A DNA stretch of 19,675 bases. Source: SG8-39 sp041558415. GTDB lineage: Bacteria; Pseudomonadota; Gammaproteobacteria; Burkholderiales; SG8-39. Positions 6,247 to 13,939 of the stretch are shown here, piece by piece. The notes under the pieces are model-generated. The model worked only from the letters and a program-made list of their open reading frames with translations. It did no database searches and had not been told where the DNA came from. Numbering within the stretch: the stretch's first letter is position 1; every line of letters begins with the position of its first letter. The translations under genes and the position numbers were made by a program. The stretch covers positions 1-19,675 of the forward strand of contig JBFFEY010000058.1 of NCBI GenBank assembly GCA_041558415.1, written 5' to 3'.

Positions 6247-7794
6247 GTGGCGCGCCGCGCACGCGGCGCCGTCGCAGCGGCGGCGCCGATGATTGCGCGG
6301 CTAAACGCGGGTCTTGCGGCGCGCCCGGCGCTGCGCGCGGCGCTTGCGTTCGTGGCGGGTGCGGCGGCGGTCGGCGGCTTCGCGCCGCTCGAACAGCCGC
6401 TCGTCGCGCTCGCGGCCTGCATCGTGCTGGTGCATCTGTGGCAGCACGCGCCCTCCCCGCGCGCGGCATTCGGCGTCGGGTTCTGGTTCGGCCTGGGGCT
6501 GTTCGGCGTCGGCGTGTCCTGGGTGTTCGTCAGCCTGCATCGCTTCGGCGGCATGCCGGCGCCGCTCGCCGGCATCGCGACGCTCGGCTTCTGCGCGTAT
6601 CTCGCGCTCTACCCCGCCTGCGCCGGCTGGTTGCAGGCGCGCGCCCCGGGGCCCGCCTGGGCGCGTGCGGCGCTGGTCGTGCCTGCCGCCTGGACCGTGC
6701 TCGAGTGGATGCGCGGCTGGGCGCTCACCGGCTTTCCCTGGCTCGCCATGGGCTACGCCGCGATCGACACGCCGCTCGCCGGCTACGCGCCGCTCGGCGG
6801 CGTGACCCTGCTGTCGCTCGTAGTGCTGGCCTGCGCCGGCGCGCTGTGGTGCCTCGTCAGCGGCGTCGGGCGCGCGCAGGCAGCGGTCGCCGTCGGGCTG
6901 ATCGTCGCCGCCGGCGCCGCACTGCAGACCGTGCGCTGGACCACGCCGGTCGGCGTTCCCACGCACGTCACCCTGCTGCAGGGCAACGTGCCGCAGGACC
7001 TGAAATTCGACCCGGCACGCTACGCGCACACCCTGGAGACCTACGCGCAGCTCGCCGAGCTGTCGCAGGCGCGCCTCATCGTCATGCCGGAGACCGCCCT
7101 GCCGCGGTTTCTCGACCTGGTCGAGCCGGCCTATGTCGCACGGCTGGAGGCCGTCGGACGACGCAACGGCGGCGACCTGCTGGTCGGCGTTCCGCTGCGC
7201 GACGCCAACGGGCGCTACACCAACAGCGTCATCAGCCTGGGAAGCTCACCGCGCCAGGCCTATCACAAGGTGCACCTCGTGCCGTTCGGCGAATTCGTCC
7301 CGCCCGGGTTCGGCTGGGTGATGCGCTGGCTGTCGGTGCCGCTGGCGGATTTCTCCTCCGGCGCGCGCGACCAGCCGCGGCTCGAGGTGGCCGGGCAGCG
7401 CATCGCGGTCAATGTCTGCTACGAGGACGCCTTCGGCACCGAGATCGCGCGCGCGCTGCCCGCGGCGACGCTGCTCGTGAACGTCTCGAACGTGGCTTGG
7501 TTCGGCGATTCGCTGGCACCCGCCCAGCACCTCGAAATCGCGCGCATGCGCGCGCTGGAGACGGGGCGCATGGTGCTCACGGCGACCAACACCGGCATTA
7601 CCGCGGCGATCGGCGCGGACGGCGCGGTGCTGGCCCGGCTGCCGCAGTTTGCGCAGGGCCGCCTCGAGCTCGCCGCGCTCGCGTTCCGCGGCGCCACGCC
7701 CTTCGTTCAACTCGGCAACAGCCTTGCGCTCGCGCTGTCGGCGCTGCTGCTCGCGGCTGCGCTGCTCGTCGCGCGAGCGCAACGGAGCCGGTAG
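6247..7794 (+). CDS. lnt: Apolipoprotein N-acyltransferase Lnt
   Basis: Inner-membrane enzyme that adds the third acyl chain to the N-terminal cysteine of lipoproteins, enabling sorting by the Lol pathway. With the GTG start it has 515 residues (E. coli 512). The N-terminal half contains about six hydrophobic segments between residues 30 and 230. The periplasmic nitrilase-like domain covers about 240-485 and carries the complete catalytic triad: E282 (VMPETALP), K341 (YHKVHLVPFGEF) and C391 (NVCYEDAFG). A final hydrophobic helix lies near 490-510. It starts one base after the corC stop, so it is likely cotranscribed. The alternative ATG at 6289 would remove 14 residues without touching the domains. 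The TAG stop is part of a TAGAAT hexamer upstream of glyQ. Confidence 0.95.
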   Translation: MARRARGAVAAAAPMIARLNAGLAARPALRAALAFVAGAAAVGGFAPLEQPLVALAACIVLVHLWQHAPSPRAAFGVGFWFGLGLFGVGVSWVFVSLHRFGGMPAPLAGIATLGFCAYLALYPACAGWLQARAPGPAWARAALVVPAAWTVLEWMRGWALTGFPWLAMGYAAIDTPLAGYAPLGGVTLLSLVVLACAGALWCLVSGVGRAQAAVAVGLIVAAGAALQTVRWTTPVGVPTHVTLLQGNVPQDLKFDPARYAHTLETYAQLAELSQARLIVMPETALPRFLDLVEPAYVARLEAVGRRNGGDLLVGVPLRDANGRYTNSVISLGSSPRQAYHKVHLVPFGEFVPPGFGWVMRWLSVPLADFSSGARDQPRLEVAGQRIAVNVCYEDAFGTEIARALPAATLLVNVSNVAWFGDSLAPAQHLEIARMRALETGRMVLTATNTGITAAIGADGAVLARLPQFAQGRLELAALAFRGATPFVQLGNSLALALSALLLAAALLVARAQRSR

Positions 7795-7797
7795 AAT
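7792..7797 (+). promoter_or_regulatory. Candidate -10 element upstream of glyQ
   Basis: TAGAAT overlapping the lnt stop codon, 54 bases before the glyQ ATG. It is followed by CCGCGTCG, which also occurs soon after the corC-upstream TAGAAT. No convincing -35 is present. It could start a glyQS-gmhB-plsC transcript independent of lnt. Confidence 0.35.
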
Positions 7798-7851
7798 CCG
7801 CGTCGTTTCGCCGCGCGCGCCCGGCTGCCCGCGCCATCACGTCCAGCACCA

Positions 7852-8739
7852 ATGCAGACCTTCCAGCAAATCATCCTTCAGCTCGAGCAGTTCTGGGACC
7901 GGCAGGGCTGCGCCCTGCTGCAGCCATACGACATGGAGGTCGGCGCCGGAACCTTTCACACCGCGACTTTCCTGCGCGCGATCGGCCCCGAGCCCTGGAA
8001 CGCGGCCTACGTGCAGCCCTCGCGCCGGCCGAAGGACGGCCGCTACGGCGAAAACCCGAACCGCCTGCAGCATTACTATCAGTACCAGGTGGCGCTCAAG
8101 CCCTCGCCCGCCAACATTCAGGAGCTGTACCTCGCTTCGCTGGTCGCGCTCGGCATCGACCCGAAGGTCCACGACATCCGCTTCGTCGAGGACGACTGGG
8201 AATCGCCTACCCTGGGCGCCTGGGGCCTGGGCTGGGAGGTGTGGCTCGACGGCATGGAGGTGACGCAGTTCACCTATTTCCAGGAAGTCGGCGGCCTCGC
8301 CTGCAAGCCGGTGCTGGGCGAGATCACCTACGGGCTCGAGCGCCTGGCCATGTATCTGCAGGGCAAGGAATCCGTGTTCGACCTGGTGTGGACGCCCGGC
8401 GTCAGCTACGGCGACGTCTACCACCAGAACGAGGTCGAGCAATCGCGCTACAACTTCGAGCTGGCGAACACGGAGATGCTGTTCCGCCACTTCGGCGAGT
8501 TCGAAGCGGAAGCCAAGCGGCTCGTCGAGGCGCAGTGCGTGCTGCCCGCCTACGAGATGGTGATGAAGTGCTCGCACGTCTTCAACCTGCTCGATGCACG
8601 CGGCGCCATCTCGGTAACCGAGCGTGCGGCCTACATCGGCCGCGTGCGGGCTCTGGCGCGCGCGGTGGCGCAGGCCTATTACGAATCCCGCGAGCGCCTC
8701 GGCTTTCCGATGGGCACGCAGCAGTCCCGGGCTGCGTAG
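7852..8739 (+). CDS. glyQ: Glycyl-tRNA synthetase alpha subunit
   Basis: Catalytic subunit of the bacterial heterotetrameric (alpha2beta2) class II glycyl-tRNA synthetase, 295 residues (E. coli 303). It begins with the conserved TFQQIILQLEQFWDRQGCALLQPYD block. The class II core continues with GAGTFHTATFLR, QPSRRPKDGRYGENPNR, the DDWESPTLGAWGLGWEVWLDGMEVTQFTYFQ region that binds ATP and glycine, and TYGLERLAMYLQ as the class II motif 3 equivalent. The start is fixed by alignment to the family; no strong Shine-Dalgarno is visible. The stop codon abuts the glyS ATG with no spacer, favouring equimolar synthesis of the two subunits. Confidence 0.98.
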   Translation: MQTFQQIILQLEQFWDRQGCALLQPYDMEVGAGTFHTATFLRAIGPEPWNAAYVQPSRRPKDGRYGENPNRLQHYYQYQVALKPSPANIQELYLASLVALGIDPKVHDIRFVEDDWESPTLGAWGLGWEVWLDGMEVTQFTYFQEVGGLACKPVLGEITYGLERLAMYLQGKESVFDLVWTPGVSYGDVYHQNEVEQSRYNFELANTEMLFRHFGEFEAEAKRLVEAQCVLPAYEMVMKCSHVFNLLDARGAISVTERAAYIGRVRALARAVAQAYYESRERLGFPMGTQQSRAA

Positions 8740-10797
8740 ATGGCGGACGCGACGTTACTCGTCGAGCTGCTCACCGAGGAGCTGCCGCCGAAATCGCTCG
8801 AACGTCTCTCGCTCGTCCTGCGTGACGAAATCGCGAGCGGCCTCGCACGGCACGGGCTGGTGCGCGGCGAGGCCGGTGCGGCGCGCGCATTTGCCACGCC
8901 GCGCCGGCTGGCGGTTCTCCTGCCGGGCGTTGTCGATCGCGCGCCGGACCGCAGGAGCGAGGTGCAGGGGCCCTCGGTCAGCGCGCCTGCCAAGGCCGCC
9001 GAGGGTTTCGCGAAGAAGCAGGGCCTCGCGGTCGACGCGCTCGAGCAGCGCGACACGCCCAAGGGCAAGGTCTGGCTGGCACGCCTGCGCATCACGGGCG
9101 AAACGCTCGAGGCCGTGCTCGCCGAGATCGTCTCCGAGGCGGTCCGCAGGCTGCCGATCGCCAAGCTGATGCGCTGGGGTGCGGGCGAGGCGCAGTTCGT
9201 CCGCCCGGTGCACGGCCTGGTCATGCTGCACGGTGCACGCCTGGTGCCGGGCAGCGTACTCGGCCTCGCGGCGGGGCGCAGCACGCGCGGCCACCGCTTC
9301 CTCGGCGCGCCGTCGATCGAGCTCGCACACGCCGATGAATACGAGCGGCGCCTGCTCGAGGACGGACGCGTCATGGCCGACTTCAGCGCGCGCCGCAGCG
9401 AGATCGAGGGCATGCTGCAGGCCGAGGCACGGCGCCAGAACGCCGCGCTCGGCGAGCGCGGGGCGCTGCTCGACGAGGTCACCGCGCTGGTCGAGCTGCC
9501 GACCGTGTACGTCGGGCGTTTCGATCCCGCCTTCCTCGACGTGCCGCAGGAATGCCTCATTCTGACGATGCAGCAGAACCAGAAATACTTTCCGCTGTTC
9601 GACGCCGCTGGCAAGCTGCTGCCGAAGTTCCTCATCGTGTCCAACATGCGCGTCGACGATGCGCGGCATATCGTCGGCGGCAACGAACGCGTGGTGCGGC
9701 CGCGGCTCGAGGACGCGCGCTTCTTCTTCGAGCAGGACCGCAAGACGCGGCTCGAAGCGCGCGTGCCGCAGCTCGCCAAGGTCGTCTACCACAACAGGCT
9801 CGGCAGCCAGCTCGAGCGCGTCGAGCGCGTCCAGCTGCTCGCCGGCGCGACCGCGCGCGCGCTGGATGCGGACGCCGTCACGGCCGAGCGCGCCGCATGG
9901 CTTGCCAAGGCGGACCTGCTCACCGGCATGGTGGGCGAATTTCCGGAGCTGCAGGGCGTGATGGGCCGCTATTACGCACTGCACGACGGCGAGCCGGCCG
10001 AGGTGGCGGACGCCGTCGAAATGCACTATCGGCCACGTTTCGCGGGCGACCGTCTGCCCGAAGGAGCGGTGGCCTGCGCGGTTGCGCTGGCCGACAAGCT
10101 GGACGCGGTCGCGGGGCTGTTCAGCATCGGACAGCAGCCGACCGGCGACAAGGACCCCTTCGGCCTGCGCCGCGCCGCGCTCGGCATCATCCGCATCCTG
10201 GTGGAAAGGGCCCTGCCGCTGTCGCTCTTCGACCTCGTGCGCGACGCCTTCGCCAGCGACGCCTTCAAGCGCAAGGCGACCGCGGAGATGGAGGCGTTCA
10301 TCTTCGACCGCCTCTCGGGCTACCTGAAGGACCTGGGCTATACGACGCTGCAGGTCGAGGCGGTGCTCAGCCTGCGCCCTGCGCAGCTCAGCCTCGTGCC
10401 GAAGCAGCTGGAGGCCGTGCGCGCGTTTCAGGACCTGCCGGAAGCGGAAAGCCTCGCCGCTGCGAACAAGCGCGTCTCGAACCTGCTGCGGCAGGCCGAA
10501 GCCAAGGGCGAATCCTTCGCCCGGGCGACGCTCGCCGAGCTGCCCGAACCTGCCGAGCAGGCCTTGCACCGCGCGATTCAGTCAACCGCGGCAACGGCGA
10601 ACCCGCTGTTCGAGCGCGGCGACTACGCGGGCTACCTGAAGGCCTTTGCCGTTCTCAAGGAGCCGGTCGACACGTTTTTCGACAAGGTGATGGTCATGGT
10701 CGAGGATGACGGGCTGCGCCGGGGTCGCCTCGCGCTGCTGGCGGATCTACGCGCCGCCATGAACCGCTTCGCCGACATCTCCAAGCTCGCGGCATGA
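8740..10797 (+). CDS. glyS: Glycyl-tRNA synthetase beta subunit
   Basis: The tRNA-binding beta subunit, 685 residues (E. coli 689), partner of GlyQ. It opens with the typical LLVELLTEELPPKSL. It continues through the central region (FVRPVHGLVMLHG, RGHRFLG, ECLILTMQQNQKYFPL, VSNMRVDD, NERVVRPRLEDARFFFEQDRK) and the HD-like region with GDKDPFGLRRAALGIIRI. It ends with a DALR-type anticodon-binding domain over about the last 100 residues (VMVMVEDDGLRRGRLALLADL). It starts immediately after the glyQ stop and its own TGA overlaps the gmhB ATG in an ATGA junction. Frame and length are intact. Confidence 0.98.
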   Translation: MADATLLVELLTEELPPKSLERLSLVLRDEIASGLARHGLVRGEAGAARAFATPRRLAVLLPGVVDRAPDRRSEVQGPSVSAPAKAAEGFAKKQGLAVDALEQRDTPKGKVWLARLRITGETLEAVLAEIVSEAVRRLPIAKLMRWGAGEAQFVRPVHGLVMLHGARLVPGSVLGLAAGRSTRGHRFLGAPSIELAHADEYERRLLEDGRVMADFSARRSEIEGMLQAEARRQNAALGERGALLDEVTALVELPTVYVGRFDPAFLDVPQECLILTMQQNQKYFPLFDAAGKLLPKFLIVSNMRVDDARHIVGGNERVVRPRLEDARFFFEQDRKTRLEARVPQLAKVVYHNRLGSQLERVERVQLLAGATARALDADAVTAERAAWLAKADLLTGMVGEFPELQGVMGRYYALHDGEPAEVADAVEMHYRPRFAGDRLPEGAVACAVALADKLDAVAGLFSIGQQPTGDKDPFGLRRAALGIIRILVERALPLSLFDLVRDAFASDAFKRKATAEMEAFIFDRLSGYLKDLGYTTLQVEAVLSLRPAQLSLVPKQLEAVRAFQDLPEAESLAAANKRVSNLLRQAEAKGESFARATLAELPEPAEQALHRAIQSTAATANPLFERGDYAGYLKAFAVLKEPVDTFFDKVMVMVEDDGLRRGRLALLADLRAAMNRFADISKLAA

Positions 10798-11327
10798 AGC
10801 TCGTCATCCTGGATCGCGACGGCACGATCAATTTCGACAGCGATCAGTACATCAAGTCGCCCGAGGAATGGCGGCCGATCCCCGGCAGCCTCGAGGCCAT
10901 CGCCCGCCTGACGCAGGCCGGCTACCGCCTGGTGGTCGCGACCAATCAGTCGGGCATCGCGCGCGGGCTGTTCGACGTCGCGACGCTGAACGCGATTCAC
11001 GACACCATGCACCGCGCCGTCGTGCAGGCCGGCGGGCGCATCGAGGCGGTGTTCTTCTGCCCGCATGCCGCGGATGCGGATTGCGCCTGCCGCAAGCCGA
11101 GGCCGGGCATGCTGCTCGAGATCGGCCGCCGCTTCAACGTCGCGCTCGAGGGAACTCACATGGTCGGCGATGCGCTGCGCGACCTGCAGGCGGCGACCGC
11201 GGCGGGCGCGCGACCGGTGCTGGTGCTGACCGGCAAGGGCCGCGCGACCCAGGAGGCCGGTGGCCTCCCGGCGGAGACGCGGGTGTTCTCAGACCTGGCG
11301 ACCTTCGCGGCACAGCTCGCGCCATGA
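10794..11327 (+). CDS. gmhB: D-glycero-beta-D-manno-heptose-1,7-bisphosphate 7-phosphatase
   Basis: HAD-superfamily phosphatase of 177 residues that removes the 7-phosphate in the ADP-heptose pathway for LPS inner core. The HAD nucleophile motif is D7-R-D9-GT, motif II is ATNQSG at 49-54, and motif IV is GDALRD with D126 and D130. A structural zinc site is formed by C89, H91, C97 and C99 in the CPH...CAC loop, the hallmark of GmhB versus other HAD phosphatases. The spacing between H91 and C97 is shorter than in E. coli GmhB. It is coupled by four-base overlaps to glyS upstream and plsC downstream. A histidinol-phosphatase role is the usual alternative for this fold, but the zinc loop and LPS gene context favour GmhB. 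Confidence 0.92.
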   Translation: MKLVILDRDGTINFDSDQYIKSPEEWRPIPGSLEAIARLTQAGYRLVVATNQSGIARGLFDVATLNAIHDTMHRAVVQAGGRIEAVFFCPHAADADCACRKPRPGMLLEIGRRFNVALEGTHMVGDALRDLQAATAAGARPVLVLTGKGRATQEAGGLPAETRVFSDLATFAAQLAP

Positions 11328-12037
11328 CGGCGCTGCGCTCGGCGCTGTTTGCGCTCGCGCTGGTCGTTCTCACGCCGCCCTACGCGGTGATCGCCGTGTG
11401 CAGCTGGGTTCTGCCGCGCCGCCTGCGCTACCGCATCATCTCCGGCTGGTCGCGCTGCGTCGTGTGGCTGGCGCGCTGGATCTGCGGCATCCGCTGGCAG
11501 GTGGAAGGCCTCGAGCATCTGCCGGCGCGGCCCGCGGTCATCCTCGCCAAGCACCAGTCGGCCTGGGAAACGCTCGCCTTCCAGATCATCTTTCCGCCGC
11601 AGGTCTACCTGCTCAAGCGCGAGCTGCTGTGGATCCCGTTTTTCGGCTGGGGACTCGCGGCGATGAGTCCCATCGCCATCGACCGCGCGCGCGGGCGCGC
11701 CGCGCTGCGCCAGCTCGCCGCGCGCGGCGCAGAGCGGCTGGCGCAGGGTTTCTGGATCGTGGTCTTCCCGGAGGGCACGCGTACCGCGCCAGGCCGGCGC
11801 CGCAAGTACCAGCTCGGTGGCGCCTGGCTCGCCGCGCGCACGCAGGCGCCGGTCGTGCCGGTGGCCCACAACGCCGGCCTGCGCTGGCCGCGCAACGGCT
11901 TTCTCAAGCGCCCCGGCCTGATCAGCGTGCGCATCGGGCCGGTGATCGAAAGCGCGGGACGCACGGCGGACGCCATCAACGCACTGGCTGAAACGTGGAT
12001 CGAAGAGCAGCAGCGCGAGCTTTGCCCGAGCAGCTGA
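11324..12037 (+). CDS. plsC: 1-acyl-sn-glycerol-3-phosphate acyltransferase
   Basis: Membrane-associated acyltransferase converting lysophosphatidic acid to phosphatidic acid, 237 residues. A hydrophobic N-terminal segment (about 5-30) should anchor it in the inner membrane. Acyltransferase motif I is KHQSAWE, with the catalytic H77 followed four residues later by glutamate E82, where the textbook motif has aspartate. Motif II lies around PFFGWGLAAMSPIAIDR (105-121), motif III is FPEGTR at 148-153, and motif IV is near APVVPVAHNAG. The start is the ATG overlapping the gmhB stop (ATGA). An in-frame extension of the open frame upstream lies over gmhB and looks like ordinary shadow. The paralogous acyltransferases of lipid A or ornithine lipid synthesis are less likely given this neighbourhood. 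Confidence 0.92.
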   Translation: MTALRSALFALALVVLTPPYAVIAVCSWVLPRRLRYRIISGWSRCVVWLARWICGIRWQVEGLEHLPARPAVILAKHQSAWETLAFQIIFPPQVYLLKRELLWIPFFGWGLAAMSPIAIDRARGRAALRQLAARGAERLAQGFWIVVFPEGTRTAPGRRRKYQLGGAWLAARTQAPVVPVAHNAGLRWPRNGFLKRPGLISVRIGPVIESAGRTADAINALAETWIEEQQRELCPSS

Positions 12038-12783
12038 GTCTGTTCGGTCCGCGACCGGCGCCCGGCTTTGCGCGACGCAGCGCGCTGCTCGGCGGCCAGT
12101 GCGTCGAATACCGATTTGCCCGCAAGCGCCGCCGCAGCATCGCCATCAGCGTCGACGGCGGCGGGCTCGCGGTCAGCGCACCGCTAAACGCCGCATGGCG
12201 CGACATCGAGGCCTTCCTGCTCGAAAAGCAGCACTGGATCCTGGCCCGCCTCGACGAGTGGGCCGGCGTGCAGCACGCGGCGCCGGTCCTCGGCTTCGAC
12301 GGCGACGTGCTGCCGCTATTCGGCGAGCCGCTGCGGCTCTCGGTGCGCGCGGGGCGATCCGCAGTCCATCGCGACGGCGCCCAACTGTTCGTGAGTTCCC
12401 CGGCACCGAGCGCCTACCATCGCGTCGTCGCGCTGCTGCTGCGCTGGCTGCGCGCGCAGGCGCTGGATGCGCTCGCGCCACGCACCGCGGCGATGGCCGC
12501 GCGCCTTGGCCGCGGCGCGCCCGCCGTCAGCATCTCGAACGCCGAGCGCCAGTGGGGCGTTTGCACCGCGCGCGGCGCGATCCGGTACAGCTGGCGCCTG
12601 GTTCAGCTCGCGCCCGCGCTCGCCGACTACGTGGTTGCGCACGAGGTGGCGCATCTGGTCGAGATGAACCATTCGAAACGCTTCTGGCGCGTCGTCGAAT
12701 CCCTGTATCCTGATTGGCGCACCGCGCGCGCGCGCCTCGAACGCGAAGGCGCTGCACTACCGTTGATAGGGAGAGCCTCATGA
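11995..12783 (+). CDS. YgjP-like (DUF45) zinc metallopeptidase
   Basis: A 262-residue cytoplasmic protein with the YgjP/DUF45 (WLM/SprT-like) metallopeptidase layout. The zinc motif is H216-E217-VA-H220 and a likely third ligand is H226 in EMNHSKRFW, the family signature. Upstream are the RRSIAISV strand near 47-53 and the SNAERQWGVC segment near 181-190. No signal peptide or membrane segment is seen. Its physiological substrate is unknown; E. coli YgjP is also poorly characterised. The start is uncertain: ATG 11995 overlaps plsC by 43 bases, and TTG 12022 in the same frame is an alternative closer to the plsC stop. It sits between plsC and gloA, and its TGA overlaps the gloA ATG, so it is probably translated as part of this operon. 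Confidence 0.83.
   Translation: MDRRAAARALPEQLSLFGPRPAPGFARRSALLGGQCVEYRFARKRRRSIAISVDGGGLAVSAPLNAAWRDIEAFLLEKQHWILARLDEWAGVQHAAPVLGFDGDVLPLFGEPLRLSVRAGRSAVHRDGAQLFVSSPAPSAYHRVVALLLRWLRAQALDALAPRTAAMAARLGRGAPAVSISNAERQWGVCTARGAIRYSWRLVQLAPALADYVVAHEVAHLVEMNHSKRFWRVVESLYPDWRTARARLEREGAALPLIGRAS
12770..12773 (+). promoter_or_regulatory. Shine-Dalgarno that sets the gloA start
   Basis: GGAG within AGGGAGAG, six bases before the gloA ATG at 12780. It decides for this ATG over an upstream in-frame ATG at 12714 lying inside the metallopeptidase gene. Confidence 0.75.
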
Positions 12784-13172
12784 GAATGCTGCACACCATG
12801 CTGCGCGTCGGCGACATGGATCGGTCGGTGAAGTTCTACACCGAGGTCCTCGGCATGAAACTGCTGCGCGAGACCGACCGGCCGGAGCAGAAGTACCGGC
12901 TCGCCTTCGTCGGTTACGACGGCGAGGACAAGGCTACGGTGCTCGAACTGACCTACAACTACGGCGTCGACAGCTATGATCTCGGCTCGGCCTACGGCCA
13001 TGTCGCGATCGAAGTCGACGATGCGGCGAAGGCCTGCGAGGCGGTGCGCACCAAGGGCGGCAAGGTCACGCGCGAAGCCGGCCCGGTGAAGGGCGGCACC
13101 ACGGTCATCGCCTTCGTCGAGGATCCCGACGGCTACAAGATCGAGTTCATCGAGCGCAAGGCGGCACGCTAG
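12780..13172 (+). CDS. gloA: Lactoylglutathione lyase (glyoxalase I)
   Basis: Cytoplasmic metalloenzyme that converts the methylglyoxal-glutathione hemithioacetal to S-lactoylglutathione, 130 residues. All four metal ligands are at the positions known from E. coli GloA: H5 (MLHTMLRV), E56 (VLELTYN), H74 (YGHVAIEV) and E122 (KIEFIER). The short form without extra loops, as here, is typical of nickel/cobalt-dependent bacterial enzymes; metal preference is inferred from the family. The start is ATG 12780, overlapping the previous TGA and preceded by a good Shine-Dalgarno. It is the last gene of the long plus-strand run and meets rsmA tail to tail: the stop codons overlap in CTAG at 13169-13172. 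Confidence 0.97.
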   Translation: MRMLHTMLRVGDMDRSVKFYTEVLGMKLLRETDRPEQKYRLAFVGYDGEDKATVLELTYNYGVDSYDLGSAYGHVAIEVDDAAKACEAVRTKGGKVTREAGPVKGGTTVIAFVEDPDGYKIEFIERKAAR

Positions 13173-13939
13173 GCGCGCGCGGCGAGATAGCGCGCGACGC
13201 GCAGGTAATCGCCAGGCGACAGGTTTTCCGGGCGCAGGTTCGCATCCAGCGCGAGCGCCGCAAAGCCCGCGGCATCGAGCGGCAGCGCATTGCGCAGCTT
13301 TTTGCGGCGCGACGAAAACGCGCCCGCGACCAGGCGCGAAAGGCGCGTAAAGTCGACCGCAGCGCGCGCCGCCGGCGGCAACGGTGTCAGGCGCACGACC
13401 GCCGATTCGACCTTCGGCGGCGGCCGGAACGCGCCGGCGGCGACGCGAAACAGCTGCTCCAGCCGGAAGCGCGTCTGCAGCATCACCGAGAGCCGCCCGT
13501 AGGCCGGCGTCGAGGGGCGCGCCACCATGCGCTCGACCACCTCGCGTTGCAGCATGAAGTGCATGTCGCGCACCCGCTCGACAAACGCCGCAAGATGGAA
13601 CAACAGCGGCGTCGACACGTTGTACGGCAGGTTGCCGACGACGCGCAGCCCGGCCGGCAGACGCGCGAAATCGAAGGCCAGCGCGTCGGCCTCGTGCACG
13701 ACGAGCCGCGCGGCGGGATAGGCCGCGCGCAGGTGCGCCGCGAGGTCACGGTCGATCTCGATCACCTCCAGGCGCCGCAGGCGCTCGAGCAGCGGCGCGG
13801 TCAGCGCGCCCTCGCCCGGACCGATCTCGACGATGACGTCTTCCGGCGCAGGATCAATCGCCGCGACGAGGCGCGCGACGACATTCGCGTCGTGCAGAAA
13901 ATGCTGGCCGAAGCGCTTGCGCGGCCGGTGCGCGATCAC
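13169..13939 (-). CDS. rsmA: 16S rRNA (adenine1518/1519-N6)-dimethyltransferase
   Basis: RsmA/KsgA, 256 residues, dimethylates two adjacent adenines in helix 45 of 16S rRNA late in 30S assembly. The N-terminal RKRFGQHFL is at 7-15, the SAM motif I EIGPGEGALT at 38-47, an acidic EID at 61-63, and the catalytic NLPY at 103-106. A C-terminal helical domain includes FRPPPKVESAVVRL. The start codon is GTG, sharing GTGA with the pdxA stop. This pdxA-rsmA order is widely conserved downstream of surA. The stop overlaps that of gloA on the opposite strand, leaving no intergenic space for a terminator. Confidence 0.97.
   Translation of the reverse strand: MIAHRPRKRFGQHFLHDANVVARLVAAIDPAPEDVIVEIGPGEGALTAPLLERLRRLEVIEIDRDLAAHLRAAYPAARLVVHEADALAFDFARLPAGLRVVGNLPYNVSTPLLFHLAAFVERVRDMHFMLQREVVERMVARPSTPAYGRLSVMLQTRFRLEQLFRVAAGAFRPPPKVESAVVRLTPLPPAARAAVDFTRLSRLVAGAFSSRRKKLRNALPLDAAGFAALALDANLRPENLSPGDYLRVARYLAARA

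Noticed and set aside
6438..8825. Very long plus-strand open frame (795 codons) spanning lnt and glyQ in another frame
   Set aside because: It crosses two genuine genes out of frame and is dominated by Arg and Ala. It represents no coherent protein.
8755..10569. Long open frame (about 600 codons) on the minus strand inside glyS
   Set aside because: It is fully antisense to an intact, strongly conserved glyS. Its translation is rich in Arg, Ala, His and Glu with no recognisable motif, which is typical of the mirror frame of GC-rich coding DNA.
10868..11323. N-terminal extension of the plsC reading frame
   Set aside because: The open frame continues upstream over gmhB, but that part is Arg/Ala-rich shadow sequence. 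Family length and the ATGA junction place the start at 11324.
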